Assembly (NCBI RefSeq): GCF_008629655.1 | Contig: NZ_VWSG01000002.1 | Location: 1 to 64,000, forward strand | Length of the DNA: 64,000 bases | DNA from: Paenimyroides baculatum | GTDB taxonomy: Bacteria > Bacteroidota > Bacteroidia > Flavobacteriales > Flavobacteriaceae | Direction of reading: 5' to 3' | Shown: positions 1 to 6,653 of the stretch, in pieces | Layout of the letters: each line of letters starts with the position of its first letter | Numbering within the stretch: position 1 is the stretch's first letter | The notes under the pieces: model-generated | What the model was told of the DNA's origin: nothing | Databases searched by the model: none | What the model saw: the letters and a program-made list of their open reading frames with translations, nothing else | Made by a program: the position numbers and the translations under genes

Positions 1-45
1 GTCCTTTACAAAATTCTCTGCTGATTTCTTTTTTGGTGTTGCCAT
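1..45 (-). CDS. N-terminal fragment of a gene leaving the window (possibly transposase OrfA)
   Basis: An ATG at 45 opens a frame of 15 codons, MATPKKKSAENFVKD, that runs off the left edge. The lysine-rich start followed by a short helix fits the beginning of an IS3-type OrfA, and the position about 75 bases inside a possible IS end fits too. Fifteen residues cannot establish a family. The alternative is a gene co-transcribed with the DUF6577-like gene upstream. Confidence 0.4.
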   Translation of the reverse strand, partial: MATPKKKSAENFVKD

Positions 46-123
46 AATTAAAGTTACATTTTTTTATGAAAACACTCCTTTAGTTTCTTTTATAAAATGT
101 CTACTTTTTGCTGACGATTTACA
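1..123 (-). mobile_element. Putative end of an IS3-like insertion sequence (rest lies left of the window)
   Basis: On the minus strand the sequence from about 123 reads TGTAAATCGTCAGCAAAAAG, then TAGACA, and after some 75 bases of leader a reading frame starts at 45. The string CAGCAA..AGTxGACA a little inside the end resembles, from memory, the terminus of IS3 itself. The neighbouring gene loses its family-typical C-terminus exactly where this DNA begins. Only one end is visible, so neither the inverted repeat nor a target duplication can be checked. An unrelated mobile or chromosomal gene remains possible. Confidence 0.4.
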
Positions 124-619
124 TTTTAATAATTGTTACTTCTTCTATGTTTGTGCTAATGTATCTTTCCACTATCTCTTCATTGGGATTGAAGTACACA
201 TTTTTAGTCCATTCGTTTACTGCCTTAAAAACTTGCCCCTCTGCCTCTTTATCAACTTCAATGATGGTGAAATTTCTAAAAGTTGGGTATTTCATGAGAT
301 CGCTTAACCAGTTTGTATTCCACACACATATTTCAATCAAAGGAAAGTCTTTTTGGATTTTGTTGTATATTTTTTTTAGGTTTTGATTTATTTCCGGATT
401 GAAGATTTGCTTATTCGAAATTGAGTAAATACCTCTTGCCGGATTGTTGATAACACCAGCTTTTTTAAGTTTGGATAGGTAAACGGTTATTGTGCCAAGC
501 GATAGCCGTGGGAAGTCTTTATTTATTAAACTAACTAGTTTTTCTCTGGACAATTGTGTGTTTGATTTGAAATAACCCTCAATTGTATTTTCTATCCTGT
601 TTGTCACTTTTGTTATCAA
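119..619 (-). pseudogene. DUF6577 / AbiEi-like protein, probably truncated at its 3' end
   Basis: The 166-residue product has an N-terminal winged-helix part (about 1-70, with SREKLVSLINKDFPRLSLGT and a basic recognition helix), followed by an alpha/beta part with ICVWNTNWLSDLM and FTIIEVDKE. This layout matches, from memory, the DUF6577 proteins related to AbiEi-type antitoxins of type IV toxin-antitoxin systems, which auto-repress their operon. Those proteins normally continue for another 60-90 residues after the point where this one stops (VTIIKM). The last Met and the stop codon lie in what appears to be IS DNA, so I read this as a gene cut by an insertion. The start is TTG at 619 with no better ATG nearby. 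No AbiEii-type nucleotidyltransferase toxin is visible. The family assignment is moderate. Confidence 0.5.
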
Positions 620-1063
620 ATTTTTGAAAGTTACTACTTTTATTTTGATAATTAAGCTTTGGCAGTAAATTAGTTTTATTGCCGAAAGTTAATTTATATT
701 TTATGTTTCTTTTTCAGTGAATTAATGGGACAAATCATACATTATATCTCATCTATGCATATAGGGATTGGATTGTTATATAAAAATATAGATACGCACC
801 AACATCGATTTTTTTAGGTGATAAATTGTGTTGAAAATGATAAATAAAGACCAAAAAATATTTTAATTTCTTTGCACCACATATGTCTATATTTTGATAA
901 AGCTGCATTTTAACACATTTCTATAAAATAAGACATATTTCCCTTAAAACGCTCCACCGAAATATTTTCTAAATATCAACAGCGAGGATACTAAATAGAT
1001 ACAGTATGGCAAAGCCTACCTTAATGCATGAAACACATTTTCGGTTAAAATGCTTATAAATAG
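620..1063. other. Intergenic stretch without a supportable gene
   Basis: This AT-rich stretch lies between the truncated DUF6577-like gene and the XRE gene. It has stops in all frames; the only ATG-started frame I noted is 17 codons (1005-1058). On the minus strand, TAACTTTC near 630-623 is one mismatch from TAnnTTTG and may be the promoter of the DUF6577-like gene. Nothing else is recognisable. Confidence 0.5.
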
Positions 1064-1102
1064 AAAAATCGGCTATCTCCTTGTGAAATAGCCGATTTTT
1101 TT
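1064..1102 (-). terminator. Bidirectional rho-independent terminator after the XRE gene
   Basis: Arms AAAAATCGGCTAT and ATAGCCGATTTTT form a 13-bp stem with a loop of about 11 bases. There is a T run on both strands. It lies 36 bases past the stop of the XRE gene. Confidence 0.8.
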
Positions 1103-1137
1103 ACTTTTTATAATATGATTCTTTAATTGAGTAATTC

Positions 1138-1554
1138 TTATTTTTTTAACAATTGCTCCAAATAGGTGGTTTTCTCTTTTTCTGCCTGTAAAAGGCGTTC
1201 GTATAATTTCTTGTTTTCATCATACGCTTCAACAAGCTTGTCTAACGGATTGAAGGTACAATTAGAAGGAGAAAATATTGCTCCCTGGCTATTTGATAAA
1301 CTGTTATCATAAAAATTATTTACAAAATTAATCATTCTTTCGTCCGAATACTCTTTAATAGCGTTTGCAGGTACGTCCAATGCTTTGGCAATTTCGTTAA
1401 GCTTGGCATCGTCTAATTCTTCTGTATTTTCTATTACCGACATTTTTTGTTGGCTGATACCCAGAATCTCGGCAAGTGTTTCTTGTTTCATTCCTTTCAT
1501 TTCGCGTATGCGGCTGATGTTGCGTCCTAAATGCTTTTTGCTTGTAGTTTCCAT
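1138..1554 (-). CDS. XRE-family helix-turn-helix regulator
   Basis: The 138-residue protein begins with a HTH_3 domain (about residues 9-65). The HTH is carried by KQETLAEILGISQQKMSVIE, followed by the family's third-helix region LNEIAKALDVPANAIKEYS. A linker then leads to a charged helix at 104-138 (LVEAYDENKKLYERLLQAEK) that is probably a dimerising coiled coil. This is a common Bacteroidota architecture. The gene stands alone with its own terminator. A near-perfect inverted repeat covers its promoter (1561-1590), so auto-repression is likely. It sits between the left IS remnant and the repeat cluster, which fits a regulator carried on a mobile region. Its target genes are unknown. Confidence 0.85.
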   Translation of the reverse strand: METTSKKHLGRNISRIREMKGMKQETLAEILGISQQKMSVIENTEELDDAKLNEIAKALDVPANAIKEYSDERMINFVNNFYDNSLSNSQGAIFSPSNCTFNPLDKLVEAYDENKKLYERLLQAEKEKTTYLEQLLKK

Positions 1555-1560
1555 AAGTCC

Positions 1561-1590
1561 TCAGTATTTTGATAAATTCAAATATACTGA
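1561..1590 (-). promoter_or_regulatory. Promoter and probable operator of the XRE gene
   Basis: The minus strand carries TATATTTG (1586-1579), a perfect TAnnTTTG -7 element 25 bases upstream of the ATG. It lies in an inverted repeat whose arms are TCAGTATTTTGA and TCAAATATACTGA, identical apart from one extra base, around TAAAT. A dimeric HTH repressor bound here would cover the promoter. A second short palindrome, ATGCTG-CAGT-CAGCAT, lies at about 1613-1628. Confidence 0.65.
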
Positions 1591-1692
1591 TTTTTTTAAT
1601 AATAAAAAACTATGCTGCAGTCAGCATGGCTATATAATGCGCTCAGATTCTGTGGTAACTAATTACAGAGTCATTTAGGATTTTTAAAAAAA

Positions 1693-1899
1693 ACTGAGCT
1701 GACTAGTTAGGAGAATCAAAGCGCCATTGGATTAAAAGCGTAGGTTAAATTGTTGAAACAAGCGTAAACTAATCGGGGAGCAAAGCGACGATTCGATATA
1801 GTTAGCTTGTAAGACAATATTTAACCGCTTTTAACCCGCGGCAAGAAAAAAGATTTTTGTTTCTTTTGATCTTTCAAAAGAAGAAGATAAACTTCTCGA
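1693..1899 (+). repeat. Structured repeat element E1
   Basis: It starts with a conserved box ACTGAGCTGACTAGTTAGG and the string AATCAAAGCGCCATT. An outer stem follows: TTAAAAGC (1732-1739), three unpaired bases GTA, then GGTTAAAT (1743-1750), pairing with ATTTAACC (1819-1826) and GCTTTTAA (1827-1834). Inside is a hairpin with apex CGGGGAGCAAAGCGACGATT. It ends in a constant 3' tail from 1849 (AAAGATTTTTGTTTC) that holds a 9-bp hairpin, TTCTTTTGA-TCTT-TCAAAAGAA. It shares architecture with E2 and E4, but its stem sequence differs. Confidence 0.7.
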
Positions 1900-2040
1900 T
1901 ATAGTACTTTACTCGAAATGATAGTTCTCGATCGAATAAGCTATGATTCACAGCTTTCAGGCTTTAAAAATAATACCTATACGTATAGTACAAATGACAG
2001 AAAATTTATGCAGAACAATCTATAAAACAGAAGAAGTTGT

Positions 2041-2246
2041 ATAAACCAGCGGTATGCATTTTTCATCAGCCTGTCCCGAGAATCGGGAAGTGTCGACACA
2101 CTGAATGAAGCGAAAGTACATCGGCGAGCGAAGCGATGGTTTCGATGTAGTAGCTTCAAAGGTGTAATTCGACCGATTAAAAATGCACCGCAATGAAAGA
2201 TTTTTGTTTCTTTTGATCTTTCAAAAGAAGAAGATAAACTTCTCGA
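2041..2246 (+). repeat. Structured repeat element E2
   Basis: The outer stem is GCGG (2049-2052), two unpaired bases TA, and TGCATTTTT (2055-2063), pairing with AAAAATGCA (2179-2187) and CCGC (2188-2191). The inner hairpin has outer arms GAAGC/GCTTC and arms ACATCG/CGATGT around the apex GCGAGCGAAGCGATGG. The constant tail (AAAGATTTTTGTTTC plus the TTCTTTTGA/TCAAAAGAA hairpin) starts four bases after the stem, at 2196. Confidence 0.7.
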
Positions 2247-2372
2247 AATGATATTTCTCAACTGAATAAGCTATGATTCACAGCTTTCAGGCTTTAAAAT
2301 AATGCCTATACTTAATTGTACAAATAACAGAAAATTTATGCAGAACAATCTATAAAAACAGAAGAAGTTGTA

Positions 2373-2495
2373 TAAACCAGCGGTATGCATTTTTCATCAG
2401 CCTGTCTCCAGAATCGGGAAGTGTCGACACACTGAATGAAGCGAAAGTACATCGGCGAGCGACGCGATGGTTTCGACGTAGTAGCTTCAAAGGTG
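2373..2495 (+). repeat. Structured repeat element E3, lacking its 3' half
   Basis: This nearly copies the 5' half of E2, including GCGGTATGCATTTTT and the ACATCGGCGAGCGACGCGAT hairpin. After CAAAGGTG at 2495 the match stops: the complementary AAAAATGCACCGC and the constant tail are missing. Unrelated sequence and then E4 follow. It appears to be a broken copy. Confidence 0.65.
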
Positions 2496-2533
2496 CTTTC
2501 CGTATAAATTCATCATCAGGATTTAAATAAAAA

Positions 2534-2840
2534 ACTGAAATGACTAGTTAGGCAAATCAAAGCGCCATTATCCTTAAAACGAGCGTCAATATTTTGAAAC
2601 CGCAAGGTTCACGGCTTCCAAACTATAAAATAAAGTCTGGACGTAATTAAGGTAAAAATCAAATACGACCAACGGGAGCGATTATTTGATTTCCTTTTAG
2701 AAAAATAAAGTTGACCGTTTTAAGGATAGGCAAGAAATCGGAGATTCATGATTTCAAAATGTAAAATAGATAATTGATCATACAAAACAAAAGATTTTTG
2801 TTTCTTTTGATCTTTCAAAAGAAGAAAGCAAACTTCTCGA
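2534..2840 (+). repeat. Structured repeat element E4
   Basis: It begins with the same box as E1 (ACTGAAATGACTAGTTAGG, AATCAAAGCGCCATT). The outer stem is ATCCTTAAAACG (2570-2581), three unpaired bases AGC, and GTCAA (2585-2589), pairing without mismatch with TTGAC (2711-2715) and CGTTTTAAGGAT (2716-2727). An inner hairpin ATCAAATA/TATTTGAT (2658-2690) carries ACGGGAGCGA in its loop. The constant tail begins at 2790, further from the stem than in E1 or E2. The interior is longer than in the other copies. Confidence 0.65.
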
Positions 2841-3006
2841 TGCGCTCCGTTACTCGAATCGAGCTTCTCATGTGTGGTACTAAAAACACACGCATAATCT
2901 ACTTTCGGTATTTTACTACACCATCGTGGTACAATACATTACTGCATAGTACGGTACACAAAAACAGTTATGCAATTTTGACTTATTCAACTTTAAATCT
3001 GTTAGT

Positions 3007-4599
3007 ATGAAAAGTTCAAACCACACAATTCCCACCGAAATCAATGATTCGTTAAAACAGTTCATCTTAAACGCTATAAGAATTTCTAATGTTTATATGG
3101 TGTTCTATACTCCAATTGCCAACAGCAGCCTTAAACTGCTCACATTGGTTGTAGCTAAAGATACCGATGGAGATACCCTTGCAGGCTTACACAGCCAGAT
3201 AAAGGTGTTGGATGCTTTAACACGGCACGATACCTTGATAAGCGTAAACTACCATACGGTGGCACCGCACCATTCACAGTTACATTTTAGTTTTCTGCAA
3301 CTGCATTTACAACCTTGTTTTATAGTGTATGCCGATCAGCCAAAACGGTGGAACAGCCTGTTTCAGAATTTCTACGGTAACGATAAACAAAAAGCATCAG
3401 CACTTTTTGCAAATCATATCAAGGCTGTTGAGCATCGTGTAAAGGAAGCTGTAGTAATGCTTGTAGAACCGTTGGTGAAGCAGCAGTTATATCAGGCGGC
3501 TCATATAGCGTTACTCGAAACCTTTTCTTATTATATAGATGTACTTAAAAATATACTGCTTCCAAAATCGGTGCATCAGGATTTTAATGAGCAGGAATTC
3601 ACTGGTTTTGTCGACGTGTATTATCCCGAACTTTCTAAAAATTTAAAACGGATTGCTAAAATAAAAACGGTATCCTTTAACGATCAATCTGAATATCTAA
3701 TCAGGCATTCCCATGAAAGTTTGATAGAGAAGATAACAAAAAGGGTAGTGGAACTTCAGACAGGTTGTTTTAAGAGTTTAAATAAGTTTTATATCAAAAG
3801 GCTTGAAAGTCAAGTCCCGTATACGGTGCGGGAAGAATCGGTACTGCTGAAACAACTGGTTTCTTTTCTAACCAATTGTTATAAGATAGATGCTGTTTAT
3901 CTGTTAAGTACAAATAGATCCATTAAACCGGATTCAGACAATACTTACAAATTCAATCTGCTGCTGATAGCTCCTGCACTGCGAATACAGCAACACGATG
4001 TATTAGCGCACAAAGTATCCCATTATTTCAAAGGAAGGGTAGAAGTATTCTGTGTGATACATACCTTGGAGTGGCTGCAAAATAATTGCAACAGGTTTCA
4101 ATTGTTCTTTAAAGAATTTATTATACCTCAAAATTTACTGCACCTGAGAAACAACCTTACCATTAACGATAATGTGCTCAAAACTAACAGTACGCTTGAT
4201 ATAAAGCAATTACAAAAGCAGTATTGGAACGAACGACTAACCTATGTTTCTCCCTGGTTTATCGCATTTCAGCAGAAAAATCTTGTCTACCAGTCCGGAC
4301 ATATCTTGCTTCTTAAAAGTATGTTCCAGCATTTGGTACTCGGGCTTTTATATCAGAAAGTGCAGTATGTTCCTGCTATGTACAGTTGCAAATACCTTAT
4401 GCAGTTATTGGAAGCCTTTCTACCGGAGGTTTATGACGTATGTGTGCAGACTGATGATGTAAAGCAAATTCTCGATCTGTTAAACACTTCGATGTCTTTT
4501 TATCCCAGATCCGATGGCGGACTGCCGACACATAATCAATTGGATTTTACGAAAGCCTTGTGTCTTTGCGAAAAATTGTACAATCACGCGGCAACGTAG
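3007..4599 (+). CDS. Large protein with two nucleotidyltransferase-like/HEPN-like modules (first of a pair)
   Basis: I do not recognise a named family. The 530-residue soluble protein seems to repeat one layout twice. It has an alpha/beta part (about 10-110), a helical part (about 140-205), a second alpha/beta part (about 285-370) with AVYLLSTNRSIKPDSDN then FNLLLIAPA, and a C-terminal helical bundle (about 420-525) with MFQHLVLGLLYQKVQYVPA and YLMQLLEAFLPEVYDV. The second half follows the order of MNT-HEPN proteins (GSxARG..DSDxDLLV, then a HEPN helix bundle), but the glycine-serine and paired aspartates are lost and no clear RX4-6H motif is seen. The next gene has the same layout. The ATG at 3007 is the first good start and lies just past the repeat cluster. 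The domain reading is inference. Confidence 0.6.
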   Translation: MKSSNHTIPTEINDSLKQFILNAIRISNVYMVFYTPIANSSLKLLTLVVAKDTDGDTLAGLHSQIKVLDALTRHDTLISVNYHTVAPHHSQLHFSFLQLHLQPCFIVYADQPKRWNSLFQNFYGNDKQKASALFANHIKAVEHRVKEAVVMLVEPLVKQQLYQAAHIALLETFSYYIDVLKNILLPKSVHQDFNEQEFTGFVDVYYPELSKNLKRIAKIKTVSFNDQSEYLIRHSHESLIEKITKRVVELQTGCFKSLNKFYIKRLESQVPYTVREESVLLKQLVSFLTNCYKIDAVYLLSTNRSIKPDSDNTYKFNLLLIAPALRIQQHDVLAHKVSHYFKGRVEVFCVIHTLEWLQNNCNRFQLFFKEFIIPQNLLHLRNNLTINDNVLKTNSTLDIKQLQKQYWNERLTYVSPWFIAFQQKNLVYQSGHILLLKSMFQHLVLGLLYQKVQYVPAMYSCKYLMQLLEAFLPEVYDVCVQTDDVKQILDLLNTSMSFYPRSDGGLPTHNQLDFTKALCLCEKLYNHAAT

Positions 4600-4686
4600 C
4601 TATTCATTTGGTGGGAGGAATGCTTTGAGGATCATTAAAACAAACCTTATAATCAATAAACCGACTATTAATTTTAAAATATAGAA

Positions 4687-6219
4687 ATGATGGAAACAAA
4701 AAAAGAATTTTTCAAAAAGGTAGATTTCACTAAAAAACTACAAAACGGACTGTTAACACTGGTTAGTCAAAAGTTACTTTGCATCGCATGGTATGGTCAT
4801 GCGCTAAGCAATGAAAAAATTAAAATACTGTGGCTGTATGTAAAAAACAAAGAGGAAGCTGCTGCTGTTTTTTCAGATCAAAACAGGGCAGTATTTTTTG
4901 CAGATGAAGAAGTGCTGTTAGTATTGTTGGACGAAGACGACGTAACGAAACATAAAAAGATCAACAGTCCCTTTATACATTTAAACCTTAGTAAAGCAGA
5001 AGTACTGTATACAGACGATGAAACCGCAATGCCTTCGGATTATTACTTCTGGGAATATTTTAAAAAATTTAAAGAACAGTATATAGAAAGACAACAGTTG
5101 TTAAAAACGTATACCGATGATTTTATAAAAGATGAATTAGAAGGAAGCTGTTACCTGTATCTTAAAGGTTTCGCAACAGATTTGGGAGCGGTAGAACTTT
5201 TGCTTCTGGGTATGATAAATGAGAAAGACAGTTTAACTGAAAGGCTGCTGATTATGGAAAAAATATGCCCTTTATTAAAATCGGTCTTTGTTAAACAAAG
5301 CAGCGATACTTTTTACCTTATTGAGCAGCAAAGTCTTTCAGAAGCCGGAATTTATGATGACTGGGGAAAGGCACTAAAAAAAGCACAAAAAAAGATAAAA
5401 AACATTGTATTGCAGATATTTGATGAATTGGATAAGAACAAACAAATAGTCAGTCTGCAACAACAAGATACAGTTCCATTTGAATACTCAGATCGTTTAC
5501 AACAGCTACAAAGTAATGAAGAGGTCGAAGAAATATTCCTGTTCCACGAAACAGTAAGCTATTTGGATAACAAAACGGTGCGCTGCTTTTACCTGTTGTT
5601 GATTACGAAAGATAAAGTTTCAAGAGCATTAAATGAAATCATCAGAGAAGTTGAAACGGCAGATGCTGAGGTACGGTTTGCAATAATTGCCCACAACCGC
5701 TTTCATATACAGGATAAAGTGTATTTTCAACAAGGTTTTTATAAAAAAGTGTACAAAGCCCAAAACAGAATTTATACTTCCGGACATCACCCAGCCATCC
5801 ACTGGCAGAACACTTGGGATCCAGATTTTCATGAGAACATGATTGGTGTTAAATATTCATCTGAAAAAATTGAAAATTTTGTGGATACAGCGATACTTTC
5901 AGCAAAAGAACCTTTAGTTACCTCGTCAAAGCAGTTGCGTAAGTGCTTCATATACATGTTACAGGTACATATTCTGTATCATTTAGATTACGTACCAAAC
6001 TCTAAAAATATCAACACTTTGTTACAATTAGTACGGTATACCGGTGAAGCAACGGAAGAATTTGAACAACTGGTACAAAAGATCAAACCACTACTTTTTG
6101 ATGATGAGCTAGACAAAAATAAAATAAGGGAAAAAAATATTAGATTGGAAGGGCAGATGCTGCAAAATCTGCAGGCATTTTTCAGAATAATAAATTTATC
6201 ACAAGCTGTGGCTGAATAA
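4687..6219 (+). CDS. Large protein with two nucleotidyltransferase-like/HEPN-like modules (second of a pair)
   Basis: The 510-residue protein has the same order of parts as its upstream neighbour: alpha/beta (about 15-110), helical (about 125-250), alpha/beta (about 265-345, EIFLFHETVSYLDNKTVRC then FYLLLITKD), and a C-terminal helical part (about 395-505, KCFIYMLQVHILYHLDYVPN then INTLLQLVRY). Direct identity is low, so they are distant paralogues or partners. No catalytic GS/DxD motif is intact. The gene follows after 87 bases without a terminator, so the two are probably co-transcribed, and a terminator follows at 6239-6276. Start is ATG 4687, with a second ATG directly after it. The function is unknown; a defence or toxin-antitoxin role is a guess from the HEPN-like fold and location. 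Confidence 0.6.
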   Translation: MMETKKEFFKKVDFTKKLQNGLLTLVSQKLLCIAWYGHALSNEKIKILWLYVKNKEEAAAVFSDQNRAVFFADEEVLLVLLDEDDVTKHKKINSPFIHLNLSKAEVLYTDDETAMPSDYYFWEYFKKFKEQYIERQQLLKTYTDDFIKDELEGSCYLYLKGFATDLGAVELLLLGMINEKDSLTERLLIMEKICPLLKSVFVKQSSDTFYLIEQQSLSEAGIYDDWGKALKKAQKKIKNIVLQIFDELDKNKQIVSLQQQDTVPFEYSDRLQQLQSNEEVEEIFLFHETVSYLDNKTVRCFYLLLITKDKVSRALNEIIREVETADAEVRFAIIAHNRFHIQDKVYFQQGFYKKVYKAQNRIYTSGHHPAIHWQNTWDPDFHENMIGVKYSSEKIENFVDTAILSAKEPLVTSSKQLRKCFIYMLQVHILYHLDYVPNSKNINTLLQLVRYTGEATEEFEQLVQKIKPLLFDDELDKNKIREKNIRLEGQMLQNLQAFFRIINLSQAVAE

Positions 6220-6238
6220 TTATACCAATTATAAAATG

Positions 6239-6276
6239 ATTGCTATTTCAATTTTTTGTGAAGTAGCAATTATTTT
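6239..6276 (+). terminator. Rho-independent terminator after the NT/HEPN-like pair
   Basis: ATTGCTA-TTTCA and TGAA-G-TAGCAAT form an interrupted stem with an 8-base loop, followed by TATTTTTA. It lies about 20 bases past the stop codon. Confidence 0.6.
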
Positions 6277-6382
6277 TAGTATGTTAACATTCGGTTACAT
6301 AATTATATACTAAATGTTCCGGTTCACTTTATTGGGTCAACAGCCTTTTTGTTGAAAGACGAAGTTAAATCAATCCTTAAAC

Positions 6383-6409
6383 AAAACACCCTGATTACAG
6401 GTGTTTTTT
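6383..6409 (+). terminator. Second rho-independent terminator
   Basis: AAACACC-CTG and CAG-GTGTTT pair around ATTA with one bulged C, followed by TTTTT. It lies in the 426-base gap between the NT/HEPN-like pair and the cassettes. That gap otherwise holds only the attC-like site from 6454. Confidence 0.6.
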
Positions 6410-6453
6410 ACTAAAAAAAGCTAGAGGGTTTAATAGAACTGCATCAGAAATAA

Positions 6454-6653
6454 TAACGTTTCGGGGCTTTGCGATGGTGGGGCAATCGAAGCAAAATCTT
6501 CAATTTTGTACAAAAGTTGAACCGAAGAACTGCCGTTGAACTTTGCAGATCTTGTCCCGACCCTTCGGGATTCACCCAACTATTGCAAACTGCGAAGCAA
6601 TCATCGAAACCATTAAAAAAATAGAAACGATGAGATAGACCCTTGTTATGCGG
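6454..6653 (-). other. attC-like recombination site of cassette 2 (HEAT-repeat gene)
   Basis: On the minus strand this reads CCGCATAACAAGGG (R'' side) through a long, partly self-complementary centre to AAGCCCCGAAACGTTATT (R' side). This is the RYYYAAC...GTTRRRY layout of integron attC sites. The R'' box GTTATGCGG (plus strand 6645-6653) is the exact complement of CCGCATAAC at the other end of the same cassette (7515-7523). The HEAT gene's stop codon TAA lies inside the R'' box. At about 200 bases it is longer than most described attC sites. Confidence 0.65.

Larger units (their letters stand above)
1849..2495 (+). repeat. Two tandem copies of a ~300-bp direct repeat, period 347 bp
   Basis: Copy 1 is 1849-2164 and copy 2 is 2196-2495. 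Both run from AAAGATTTTTG through GAATAAGCTATGATTCACAG and AGCGGTATGCATTTTTCATC to TAGCTTCAAAGGTG, with scattered substitutions and small gaps. The unit joins the 3' tail of one structured element to the body of the next. It probably arose by tandem duplication. There is no coding potential; frames crossing it are shadows. Confidence 0.8.

Noticed and set aside
1005..1058. 17-codon frame beginning MAKPTLMHE, followed by a terminator
   Set aside because: No promoter or conserved counterpart known to me; the terminator is explained by the XRE gene on the other strand.
1977..2261. 94-codon open frame on the minus strand
   Set aside because: It crosses a repeat copy and reads the constant tail and hairpin backwards. 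Its composition is Arg/Ser/Phe-rich nonsense, and related frames come up in every copy of the repeat.
1693..2840. Repeat cluster as a CRISPR array
   Set aside because: Units are about 200-350 bases with internal structure; there is no 25-40 base repeat with unique spacers of constant size and no cas gene.
2774..3010. 78-codon open frame on the plus strand ahead of the NT/HEPN-like gene
   Set aside because: It is driven by the constant tail of E4 and has no recognisable start signal or protein-like composition. It ends where the real gene starts.
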